Positions 7,902 to 15,288 of a stretch of 64,000 nucleotides of DNA are shown piece by piece. The position numbers and the translations under genes were made by a program. The DNA is from JASGCL01 sp965203915 (GTDB taxonomy: Bacteria; Pseudomonadota; Alphaproteobacteria; JASGCL01), in NCBI GenBank assembly GCA_965203915.1, contig OZ241918.1, forward strand, positions 1,302,001 to 1,366,000, in the 5' to 3' direction. Under the pieces are notes generated by a model. The model worked only from the letters and a program-made list of their open reading frames with translations. It was not told where the DNA came from and searched no databases. The stretch's first letter is position 1. Every line of letters begins with the position of its first letter.

Positions 7902-9245
7902 TTATTTGGCCTTTTTAACCATGACGCGCAATTGTTGAAGGGCGCGATCCAATTGAACATCTTTTTTCATATCTTTGACGGGTAAGCTATTAACTTTTTT
8001 GTCAACCATCGGAACGATTGGTTCTTCAACTTTGATATCTGGCTCCACCCCGATACCATGGATGGATTTTCCTGACGGTGTATAATATTTTTGGGTGGTT
8101 AATTTCATGGCGGTGCCAGCTTTTTGTAATGGGAAGACCGACTGCACCACACCCTTACCAAATGTTTTTGTTCCCATGATGGTGGCGCGCTTTTGATCCT
8201 TCAGGGCGCCCGCAACAATTTCAGAAGCCGAAGCCGAACCACCATTCACCAAGACAACCAATTGCGCCCCTTGTGAAATATCGCCCTTGGTAGCCAAGAA
8301 GCGGCGGGTGCTATTTTTATCACGGCCACGGATGGAAACTATCTCCCCCTGGTCTAAGAAATCATCAACAACGATAACACCCTGGTCAAGCAAGCCGCCA
8401 GGATTATTGCGCAGATCAAGCACAAAACCCTTTGGCATGACGCCCTGATTTTTTTCCTTCATGCCATTAATAATTTTTAATATGCCTGGCGAAGTTTGTT
8501 CGGTAAAGCCCGTGATACGAATATAACCCAAGCCACCTTCTTTCAATTCGCCCTTAACCGACTGAACCACTATTTTTTCACGCTTCAAAGATAATTCCAT
8601 CGGTTGAGCAAGCCCAGGCCTAATGAAGGTTATATTGACAAATGTCCCTGGCGTGCCGCGCATCATCCGCACCACTTCGTCTAGCCCCTTGCCCTGCACC
8701 GATTCTTTTTCGACCTTGCTGATGAAATCGCCCGCCTTAACCCCAGCACGGAAAGCGGGGGTATCATCAATAGGTGATATAACCTTGACATAACCCGATG
8801 GGTCGGCAGAAACTTCCATCCCCAGTCCGCCAAATTGGCCACTGCTTTGTTCAGCAAATTCTTTAAAATCACGCGCATTGAAATAGGTCGAATAGGGGTC
8901 AAGCCGCGCCAGCATACCGTTGATGGCTTTTTCCACCAGGTCGGCCGCGGTGATAGGTTCAACATAATCGGCGCGGACGCGATTAAAAACCTCGCTAAAT
9001 ACTGCCACCATATCATAAAATTGATCATCGCTGCCATCGGCCGATTGTTGCGCCGCCAAAGATGATGGTTTGAAAACCACAAGGCTGGCAATCGGAAGAA
9101 TAGTTAAAAATAATAAAACCGAAACGGTAAACAGCACCCCGCGCCAAAAGGCACGCCCTTCCCCGCTTTGCTGGTGCTGACCTTTGATAGGAGGTTGCTT
9201 GGGCTTGGTTGCGAGGATTGATTTTTTACGTTGGAAAAGTGCCAT
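7902..9245 (-). CDS. ctpA: Carboxyl-terminal processing peptidase (S41, CtpA type)
   Basis: About 447 residues. After a basic N-terminus (MALFQRKKSILATKPK) comes one membrane segment (about residues 33-53, LFTVSVLLFLTILPIASLVV), placing the protease in the periplasm. A PDZ domain (FGGLGMEVSADPSGYVKVIS onward) and the S41 fold follow. The catalytic Ser is in GGSASASEIVAGALKDQ and the Lys about 25 residues later in MGTKTFGKGVVQ. Such proteases trim proteins from the C-terminus and often regulate peptidoglycan hydrolases. I take ATG at 9245; the open frame extends to 9359, but those 38 residues look non-coding. A ribosome-binding site is not evident. Confidence 0.9.
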   Translation of the reverse strand: MALFQRKKSILATKPKQPPIKGQHQQSGEGRAFWRGVLFTVSVLLFLTILPIASLVVFKPSSLAAQQSADGSDDQFYDMVAVFSEVFNRVRADYVEPITAADLVEKAINGMLARLDPYSTYFNARDFKEFAEQSSGQFGGLGMEVSADPSGYVKVISPIDDTPAFRAGVKAGDFISKVEKESVQGKGLDEVVRMMRGTPGTFVNITFIRPGLAQPMELSLKREKIVVQSVKGELKEGGLGYIRITGFTEQTSPGILKIINGMKEKNQGVMPKGFVLDLRNNPGGLLDQGVIVVDDFLDQGEIVSIRGRDKNSTRRFLATKGDISQGAQLVVLVNGGSASASEIVAGALKDQKRATIMGTKTFGKGVVQSVFPLQKAGTAMKLTTQKYYTPSGKSIHGIGVEPDIKVEEPIVPMVDKKVNSLPVKDMKKDVQLDRALQQLRVMVKKAK

Positions 9246-9430
9246 GAAATAATTAAAAAGAGGGTTGAAAAAACAAAAGCCAGCCGCGTAGCTCGACCGA
9301 AAATAGATATTCTTTATTGAAAGATTTATATCACGATATTGTTGCTTTTGCAAATACATTACCGCCAGTTTGGCTTTTTTAGCTTTGATATTAGATGCTA
9401 ACTATTGACTTTTATTATTAAAAATACTAG

Positions 9431-9544
9431 GGTGATACCAAGCTTAAGACAAGTCAGGTTCGTGACAACAACAGAAGGTTAGCAAGCTTGCCTTTCCGTT
9501 TCGGAAAAGCAAGCGTAAGTTTAATTAAGATTGTATCAAGCACC
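9431..9544 (+). ncRNA. Structured RNA candidate (multi-helix, riboswitch-like)
   Basis: In a 617-bp gap with no ordinary gene, the plus strand can fold into a closed domain. An outer helix pairs TGATAC (9433-9438) with GTATCA (9533-9538) and CTTAA (9443-9447) with TTAAG (9525-9529). It encloses a small hairpin GTCA/TGAC (9453-9466) and a 12-pair hairpin, GCTTGC-C-TTTCCG / CGGAAA-A-GCAAGC (9486-9514, one mismatch). A -35-like TTGACT lies at 9405-9410, but the -10-like TACTAG (9425-9430) follows at only 14 bases. I do not recognise a known class; RNase P RNA, tmRNA, 6S and SRP RNA signatures are absent. Folding was done by eye. Confidence 0.4.
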
Positions 9545-9580
9545 GATTAGTCAGTATTAAAGTAGAAAGGCAGGTAAATC

Positions 9581-9649
9581 ATGATGAAGTACTTAGGCAT
9601 TATGTTTATGTGGCAAAAATCCACAAATCTTAATCCGTTGGTTCTATAG
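9581..9649 (+). CDS. Possible 22-codon small ORF
   Basis: ATG at 9581 to TAG at 9647-9649, coding MMKYLGIMFMWQKSTNLNPL plus VL. It is preceded by a ribosome-binding site better than that of most genes here (AAAGGCAGG, ending 6 bases before the start). It lies 36 bases after the structured-RNA candidate and before the terminator at 9789-9837. It could be a leader peptide, a small membrane-associated protein, or chance. No homologue is recognised. Confidence 0.25.
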   Translation: MMKYLGIMFMWQKSTNLNPLVL

Positions 9650-9717
9650 CAAGTCATTGTCAATTTTTTTGTAAGCGGCTTTGGTTTCTATACAAAAAAT
9701 TTGTTAAAAATATTTGC

Positions 9718-9723
9718 TATAAA
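9718..9723 (+). promoter_or_regulatory. Possible extended -10 promoter element
   Basis: TGCTATAAA (hexamer TATAAA at 9718-9723 with the TG extension) could start a short transcript near 9730. That transcript would contain only the AT-rich hairpin at 9754-9782 and the terminator. No clear -35 is seen at the expected distance. Confidence 0.25.
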
Positions 9724-9753
9724 CAACATGGACAATAAAAACGTAAGAACATT

Positions 9754-9782
9754 ATTATATTGATAGTTTTTATCAATATAAT
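9754..9782 (+). other. AT-rich perfect hairpin before a terminator
   Basis: ATTATATTGATA (9754-9765) and TATCAATATAAT (9771-9782), loop GTTTT. The 12-bp perfect stem ends 6 bases before the intrinsic terminator, so an RNA from this strand would end in two stacked hairpins. Its palindromic form could also be a protein-binding operator. Confidence 0.5.
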
Positions 9783-9788
9783 TTTGTT

Positions 9789-9837
9789 GCCCCCTTTACA
9801 GATGATATTTATCTCTGTTTTAAGGGGGCTTTTTTTT
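9789..9837 (+). terminator. Strong intrinsic terminator of an orphan plus-strand transcript
   Basis: GCCCCCTT (9789-9796) pairs with AAGGGGGC (9822-9829), with an inner ACAGA/TCTGT helix, followed by eight T (9830-9837). It is oriented on the plus strand, yet both flanking annotated genes (ctpA and dapB) are on the minus strand. It therefore belongs to an unannotated plus-strand RNA in 9430-9837. On the minus strand there is no T tract. Confidence 0.8.
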
Positions 9838-9862
9838 ATCGCAAAAAATATGATGGGTTAGG

Positions 9863-10630
9863 TTAAGAAACCCGCGCCAAAAATATTTGCAAAAAATTTT
9901 CCATGCTGTAAAAGCCAGGCGGTTGTTTAGCCAACCATAACCCCACGTTGATGGCCCCCGCCGCAAACATTTTGCGATCTTTGGCATGATGCTTCAATGT
10001 TATAACATCATCCAGCCCATCAAAAATAATTTCATGCGTGCCCACCACTTCCCCTTCGCGCACCGATTCATAATTGATATTGCTGGTTGGGGTGGCGGTT
10101 TGCAAAGCGTCACCCAACATCAATGCCGTGCCCGATGGTTTGTCTTTTTTATGAACATGGTGGGTTTCTTTGATGGTTAATTCATAATCCTGGTTGCCCA
10201 ACATGGTGCCCGCAAGTTTTGCCAACTGCGCCAGCGCCATCACCCCCAGGCTGGTGTTGGCCGATAACAGCAAAGGGATATTTCTTGACAAATATCCCAT
10301 TTTTTTAACCACTTCGCTTGTAAGTCCCGTCACGCCGCATAAATAAGCAACCTGATGCTGCGCCGCCAAGGCGGCATGTTGTTCCACGGAATCGGCCGAA
10401 CTAAAATCAATTGCCAGATCGGCCTGTTGCATGGCGCCGCCTATATCGCTGCTAAATTTTATACCATCCATCGCGGGTTGGTTGACCAACGCGCTGCCCG
10501 CCCTGACTATCGCCGCCGCCAATTCTATCGGTTCTGCTTCGGCCTTACCCTTAGTATTGGCCTGATGCGCCGCGCTAAGTAGCAACCTGCCCATACGGCC
10601 ATTGGCACCCAAAATAATTATTTTTGTCAT
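9863..10630 (-). CDS. dapB: 4-hydroxy-tetrahydrodipicolinate reductase
   Basis: 255 residues. The N-terminal nucleotide-binding motif is IILGANGRMGRLL. YLCGVTGL near 96-103 and LSANTSLGVMAL follow, then the catalytic and substrate-binding segment ETHHVHKKDKPSGTAL near 155-170. The enzyme reduces the product of DapA on the lysine/meso-diaminopimelate path and feeds peptidoglycan synthesis. It is the last gene of the kdsD-lptC-lptA-glmM-dapB run and starts 6 bases after glmM. A weak stem (GGGTT/AACCC, about 9855-9873) around its stop, followed by T on the minus strand, may end the transcript. Confidence 0.95.
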   Translation of the reverse strand: MTKIIILGANGRMGRLLLSAAHQANTKGKAEAEPIELAAAIVRAGSALVNQPAMDGIKFSSDIGGAMQQADLAIDFSSADSVEQHAALAAQHQVAYLCGVTGLTSEVVKKMGYLSRNIPLLLSANTSLGVMALAQLAKLAGTMLGNQDYELTIKETHHVHKKDKPSGTALMLGDALQTATPTSNINYESVREGEVVGTHEIIFDGLDDVITLKHHAKDRKMFAAGAINVGLWLAKQPPGFYSMENFLQIFLARVS

Positions 10631-10636
10631 GCTGTC

Positions 10637-12106
10637 CTATAACAGATAATTTTTTAAGCCGCCTTGCATTTTTTCCACCACCGCCGTTATTTTGGCGGGG
10701 TCGCGCAATTGCACCATCAAACGCAAAATGGATCTCTCGGTCCCCGATGGGCGTAATAAAAAAATACCGCCATCATCCCTTACCAATTTGGTCATCTCCG
10801 CCACCAGGGGTTTGATGTCGTCTTTGCTTACCAAGAGGTTGCCATCGACCTCGGGCTTTAATCTAAAATTCTTGGTTTCCTCCGCCACCGTTTCATATAG
10901 GTTAGCCAAACTTGACAATGGCTCGTCGGTTGCAATCATGGCCTGCAATACTTGCAAGCCAGCCAGCAAACCATCGCCCGTGGTGCCATAATCCTTCAAG
11001 ACAATATGCCCCGATGGTTCGGCACCCATAACATAATTCCCTACATCATTGTCTGACGCTTTGCCGTTGGTTTCTTGCCCATTGTTTGCTTGCCCATTGG
11101 TTTGTTGTCCTTGCCGATTGCCATAAATTTTTTGGATAATATGTTTATCCCCCACGGGCACGCGTGCAAAATCCACCCCCAAAGATTTTATATATTGTTC
11201 CAATCCCAAATTGCTCATAATTGTTCCCACCACGCCGCCAGATAACTTATTCAGTTTTTTCCAATGCTGGGCGATGATAGCGATAATTTTATCGCCATTA
11301 ATCTCCTTCCCCATTTCATCAACCAGCAGCAGCCTATCGGCATCGCCATCCAACGCCATGCCAATATCCGCGCCATGCTCCTTCACCGCGGCGATCAATT
11401 TTTCGGGGTGCAGGCTGCCGCAAGCGTCATTAATATTTAATCCGTCGGGGTTGATGCCGATGGCTATGACATTGGCACCCAATTCGCGTAACACGGTTGG
11501 TGCAATTTTATAAGCCGCACCGTTGGCGCAATCGATGACTATTTTTAAACCTTCCAAGTTCTTATCTTTGGGAAAACTATTTTTAACAAATTCTATATAT
11601 CGACCCATGGCATCGTCTATCCGCATGGCGCGCCCCAATTGGGTTGATAACATATCATTTTTAAATTCGGTGTTCATCAATTTTTCAATTTCTTTTTCCA
11701 TCTCGGCAGAAATTTTATAACCATCCAACGCAAATAATTTTATGCCATTATCTTGGTAAAGATTATGCGACGCCGATATCATCACGCCGAGGTCAGCCCG
11801 CATCGACTGGGTTAACATGGCAAGCCCAGGAGTCGGGATAGGCCCAACCAACAACACATCCATGCCCACCGAAAGAAAGCCCGCGGTGAGGGCGGTTTCC
11901 AACATATAGCCCGAAAGGCGCGTGTCTTTGGCTATCACCACACGATGCAGGTCATCTTTTTGCCGCCATTTTTGCTTGGGGGCCGTCCTGACCAAATGCC
12001 CCGCCAATTGCGCAACCCGCGTCATCACCGCGGGATTGATAAGCATATCGTTGGCGGTGCCGCGGATGCCATCGGTGCCAAAGAGTTTTTCAGGGTAGGT
12101 TCTCAT
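10637..12106 (-). CDS. glmM: Phosphoglucosamine mutase with a repeat-derived insertion
   Basis: 489 residues against about 445-450 for the family. It converts glucosamine-6-phosphate to glucosamine-1-phosphate for UDP-GlcNAc, hence peptidoglycan and LPS. Visible are FGTDGIRGTAN at the N-terminus, the phosphoserine loop MISASHN (Ser near 113), the metal-binding DGDADR near 253-258, the sugar loop GAEPSGH near 361-367, and RPSGTE near 452. Unusual is a Gln/Asn/Gly-rich insertion at about residues 330-355, between VPVGDKHIIQKIYGN and the sugar loop. At DNA level it consists of about three imperfect 15-bp repeats. It is in frame and lies on a loop, so activity is likely kept. The gene lies 1 base after lptA. 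Confidence 0.95.
   Translation of the reverse strand: MRTYPEKLFGTDGIRGTANDMLINPAVMTRVAQLAGHLVRTAPKQKWRQKDDLHRVVIAKDTRLSGYMLETALTAGFLSVGMDVLLVGPIPTPGLAMLTQSMRADLGVMISASHNLYQDNGIKLFALDGYKISAEMEKEIEKLMNTEFKNDMLSTQLGRAMRIDDAMGRYIEFVKNSFPKDKNLEGLKIVIDCANGAAYKIAPTVLRELGANVIAIGINPDGLNINDACGSLHPEKLIAAVKEHGADIGMALDGDADRLLLVDEMGKEINGDKIIAIIAQHWKKLNKLSGGVVGTIMSNLGLEQYIKSLGVDFARVPVGDKHIIQKIYGNRQGQQTNGQANNGQETNGKASDNDVGNYVMGAEPSGHIVLKDYGTTGDGLLAGLQVLQAMIATDEPLSSLANLYETVAEETKNFRLKPEVDGNLLVSKDDIKPLVAEMTKLVRDDGGIFLLRPSGTERSILRLMVQLRDPAKITAVVEKMQGGLKNYLL
11042..11119 (-). repeat. In-frame 15-bp imperfect repeats inside glmM
   Basis: On the coding strand about three units resembling AAACCAATGGGCAAG follow each other, encoding Gln/Asn/Thr-Asn-Gly-Gln/Lys runs that are absent from the usual GlmM alignment. 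The repeat length is a multiple of three, so copy changes would keep the frame. Confidence 0.6.
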
Positions 12107-12107
12107 T

Positions 12108-13322
12108 TTAATTTAAATCGATAATAGCACGCACGCGACCACGTTTATCAAGCGGTTTATTGTTAAGTTTTTTTAATGGTTTTTCGTCCTGCTGCATTCC
12201 ATCCTTCGGGGTGGTTTGGCTGGCTTTGTCGTTAACATCTGATAACAGCGAATCGGCACCGACTATCTTCAACATATCTTGCTCGACATTTTTGCCTTCT
12301 ATCGTGCTAAGCCCCGTTAAAAAATCACTGTTGGCGCATTGACCCAAAAGCGTTTCCTTGTTGCCTTTGTTGCCAAACCGCGTGATGGAAACATTGCCGC
12401 ATATAATAAATTCCTGTTTGCGCGGGAAATAATAACCACGCTCGCCGACAATGGTTTCATTTTTTTTGGTGATAACCTTGACGCCATGCTGCGCCCTGGC
12501 CCAATCATCGGTTTGATTATATTGCAAAGATTTTTGAGCGTAGATAATATTTTTTGCATTTTTGGTTGCTGGCTTATTGTCGCTGCCTGGCTTTCCGCCG
12601 CCAGTCGTCACCACCACCACGGGTGCATAGAGCCAACCCAAGCCATTATCAAAAAACCATAGCAATTTATTACCCTTGGCTTCGAATTGCTGTTCGACTA
12701 TTCTTACACTGCCGTAGGCCTGCAACTCGGCAAAGGGATTTTTGTTAATATCGCGCGGCACGGCACGGCTGAGGGAAGATAAAGTTTTCTTGTCGCGATA
12801 AGCGGTTGCTTTGTTGGCATATAATGTCATGGCGTTGTTATTATTTTTTATTGAAACCAACCGAACCTGGTCTAAGAAATTTATTTTATCTATCACCTGT
12901 CCGCCAGGTTTAAAGGGGTCGGCAATGAAGAACATGTCTATTTGCCCCGCCTGCGATGTCATTTTGGGGGTATTTAATTCGGCGGTTTTTTTTGCAACCA
13001 CGCGCTCTACTTGAACCTTGTTGGTTGCTTTGTCTTTTTTGGAGAATATTTTTATTTCCCGCGTGCTTTTCAAATTTAAACCCTGGTTTGTTGGCGGGGC
13101 TACATTTTGGTTTACCCCATCAGCGCGAAGGTAATCGCGGCTTAAAACACTATTGCCAAATGCTGTGATGTTGCTGCTTATTCTATCCCATTCTATGCCG
13201 TCATCGGCCGATAAAACAATATCGCTGGGGTTGATGCTATTCTGCCCCATGACTGGCGTCGCTGGCGTGGTTATCGCTCCCGCAAGCGCGCATAAAAAAA
13301 ATAATATAGGCCGCCTCATCAC
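12108..13322 (-). CDS. lptA: LPS-transport periplasmic protein LptA-like (OstA domain), long form
   Basis: 404 residues, about twice the usual LptA. The N-terminal signal peptide ends near VMGQ (residue 27). OstA-type repeats are suggested by SSNITAFGNSVLSRDYLRAD (residues 54-73) and by the later TAYRDKKTL and GNKLLWFFDNGLG. LptA bridges the inner-membrane LptBFGC complex and LptD, carrying LPS across the periplasm. Its start overlaps the lptC stop by 4 bases (ATGA), so translation is coupled. lptB, which often follows lptA in alphaproteobacteria, is not here; glmM follows 1 base later. The long C-terminal part contains a second lower-similarity region of unknown role. Confidence 0.75.
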   Translation of the reverse strand: MMRRPILFFLCALAGAITTPATPVMGQNSINPSDIVLSADDGIEWDRISSNITAFGNSVLSRDYLRADGVNQNVAPPTNQGLNLKSTREIKIFSKKDKATNKVQVERVVAKKTAELNTPKMTSQAGQIDMFFIADPFKPGGQVIDKINFLDQVRLVSIKNNNNAMTLYANKATAYRDKKTLSSLSRAVPRDINKNPFAELQAYGSVRIVEQQFEAKGNKLLWFFDNGLGWLYAPVVVVTTGGGKPGSDNKPATKNAKNIIYAQKSLQYNQTDDWARAQHGVKVITKKNETIVGERGYYFPRKQEFIICGNVSITRFGNKGNKETLLGQCANSDFLTGLSTIEGKNVEQDMLKIVGADSLLSDVNDKASQTTPKDGMQQDEKPLKKLNNKPLDKRGRVRAIIDLN

Positions 13323-14077
13323 CTTGTTGTATTATTTTGATTGCCAGAAATAATCATCTTGCTATTCCTCAATAATTTTATTTTGTTGCCATGGTCTCTC
13401 ACATCTATCCCGTCGCCTGAAAAATTCTCACGCGGGCCCGTGCCGACAATCGATTCCTCGCCGTGCATTGTTCCCACTTTAAAATTGACCGTCAACTTGC
13501 TGGTTGTAATATGCAATCCATTCGATAAATTAATATCCACATCCCTGTCTAACAACAGCGAACTTTGACTGGTGGTAAGAATCCCAAGGGTGGTCGTAAA
13601 ATTCATCAATTCGCTGTTGGCAAGCATGGTTGATGGCATCATGGCTGGCAGATCATCGCCTGCTTTGTTGGTGCTATTGCTTGTGGCGTCCGCAGGATTC
13701 GTGGCATCGCTTGTAAGGTTGGTCGCGGTAGGATTAGGGCGCAGCAACCTGCCCCGCATGTCGTTCAAATAAATTATATCTTTGTTGCTGCCATCGCTGC
13801 GGCTAAATTTGCTTTTGATTTCTAACAACCGCCCGTCGGCAAATTCGTCGCGCAAAATCCCATTTTCTATAACCACGCCACCCGTGGCAACATCGTCAAT
13901 CAACGGCATGGTCGATGAAAGAATGGCCACAATCGCCGCGCGAAAGCCCGTGTAAAAAATAATCAACACCAACATCGCCGCGGCCAACAAGACCATGACC
14001 AATTTATGTTGCCAAAAACGCGTGCGCTTGAAACCGTTAAAAAAGGTTCGTAAAATATCTTGCCAACCGCGGAACAT
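13319..14077 (-). CDS. lptC: LPS export protein LptC with low-complexity insertion
   Basis: 252 residues. One N-terminal membrane anchor (about 25-47, KLVMVLLAAAMLVLIIFYTG) is followed by a periplasmic beta-jellyroll, with late motifs INLSNGLHITTSKLTVNFK and VGTGPRENFSGDGIDVRDHG typical of LptC. It joins the LptBFG transporter and passes LPS to LptA. A Thr/Asn/Ala/Asp-rich stretch at about residues 113-150 (NPTATNLTSDATNPADATSN and onward) interrupts the fold and is not usual in the family. The gene starts 2 bases after kdsD and overlaps lptA, as expected in an LPS export operon. Confidence 0.85.
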   Translation of the reverse strand: MFRGWQDILRTFFNGFKRTRFWQHKLVMVLLAAAMLVLIIFYTGFRAAIVAILSSTMPLIDDVATGGVVIENGILRDEFADGRLLEIKSKFSRSDGSNKDIIYLNDMRGRLLRPNPTATNLTSDATNPADATSNSTNKAGDDLPAMMPSTMLANSELMNFTTTLGILTTSQSSLLLDRDVDINLSNGLHITTSKLTVNFKVGTMHGEESIVGTGPRENFSGDGIDVRDHGNKIKLLRNSKMIISGNQNNTTR

Positions 14078-14079
14078 TC

Positions 14080-15117
14080 CTACATCCTTAAAATATCATG
14101 AATATGAATAATACCAACCGCCATATCGTTTTTTTGTAGCGAAGAAACCGCGGCGCGGTTTTTATCCATCTCTCCGCCCGCTTGTCCAACGACAAACATC
14201 ACTTGGAACTGCTTCTCGTTCATGATGGCTAATATAGTGGGGAGGAGGCTTCCTGGCCCACATACCAACGGCTGGTTATTCATGACCTCGCTCACCGCCA
14301 AGGTCATGAAATCTTTGCCATCGCTGTTATCAAGCGCGCGCCGCAAATCACCATCGGTGATAATACCCACCAAATGATTTTTGTCATCCACCACCCCTAT
14401 CACCCCAAAACGTTTTTTTGCCATTTGAACAATAGCATCCTTCATCAACAAGTTATGACCGACCAAGGGAATATCGCCATCACGGTGCATAATATCTTGG
14501 GCGGTGGAAAGTTTTTGCCCCAAATAGGCCCCCAAGGAACCCCCTGGGTGCAGGTCATGAAATTGTTCTTCGCTAAAACCTTTTAATTCCAAAAACCCCA
14601 TGGCCAGGGCGTCGCCCAACGCCATGGTCTTGATGCTGGATGTGGTTGGCGCAAGCGACAACAACCCCGCCTCTTCGCGCGGGCCAAGATGCAGCACAAT
14701 GTCTGATAACTGTCCTAGTCGGCTGGTTGCCTCCGCCGTCATGCCAAGAATAATAATTTGATGGGTTTTGCAAAATTGTAAAATATTGAACAATTCGCTG
14801 GTTTCACCCGAATTGGATATAGCCACCAACATATCGCCGCGTTGCAACATCCCCAAATCGCCGTGGCTGGCTTCGGTAGGGTGAATAAAAAAACTGGGGC
14901 AACCAATCGAAGATAAGGTGGAGGATATTTTTCGTCCAACATGCCCCGACTTTCCAACCCCCGAAATAATAACGCGACCACCACCATTGGCAACCTTCAC
15001 CATCGCCGAAACCGCCACTACAAAATCGCTGGAAATATCGTCGGCAAGCTGTAATAATGCTTGTCCCTCGGCTCGTAAGATTTCCTTGCCCCTTTTTAAT
15101 ACCGATGCGTCCGTCAT
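14080..15117 (-). CDS. kdsD: Arabinose-5-phosphate isomerase (SIS + two CBS domains)
   Basis: 345 residues of the KpsF/GutQ/KdsD family. The SIS sugar-isomerase domain (about 40-190) carries RVIISGVGKSGHVGRKIS, ISNSGETSELFNI and LDxxHPGGSLG-like FHDLHPGGSLGAYLG. Two CBS domains follow (VGHNLLMKDAIVQMAKKRFG; MTLAVSEVMNNQPLVCGPGS). The enzyme interconverts ribulose-5-phosphate and arabinose-5-phosphate, the first step to KDO of LPS. It heads the lptC-lptA-glmM-dapB run. The upstream gap to dgt is short (about 170 bases) and must hold both promoters. Confidence 0.93.
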   Translation of the reverse strand: MTDASVLKRGKEILRAEGQALLQLADDISSDFVVAVSAMVKVANGGGRVIISGVGKSGHVGRKISSTLSSIGCPSFFIHPTEASHGDLGMLQRGDMLVAISNSGETSELFNILQFCKTHQIIILGMTAEATSRLGQLSDIVLHLGPREEAGLLSLAPTTSSIKTMALGDALAMGFLELKGFSEEQFHDLHPGGSLGAYLGQKLSTAQDIMHRDGDIPLVGHNLLMKDAIVQMAKKRFGVIGVVDDKNHLVGIITDGDLRRALDNSDGKDFMTLAVSEVMNNQPLVCGPGSLLPTILAIMNEKQFQVMFVVGQAGGEMDKNRAAVSSLQKNDMAVGIIHIHDILRM

Positions 15118-15288
15118 ATCATGTATCTTTTCTTTGAGATTGCTTGATTTTCCTTTTGATTTTAAAGAGTCAACAATTTATAGAATATGTCTTTACCTGT
15201 TGTCGCTTTTTATCGATTATTATCCCGCATTATTACCACAAAACCATGGCCTTATCAAAAACTAAACAACCATACCATCAACCATAAC

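Noticed and set aside
9360..9862. RNase P RNA, tmRNA, 6S or SRP RNA
   Set aside because: The length would fit, but the conserved core sequences of these RNAs and the tmRNA tag or tRNA-like ends are absent.
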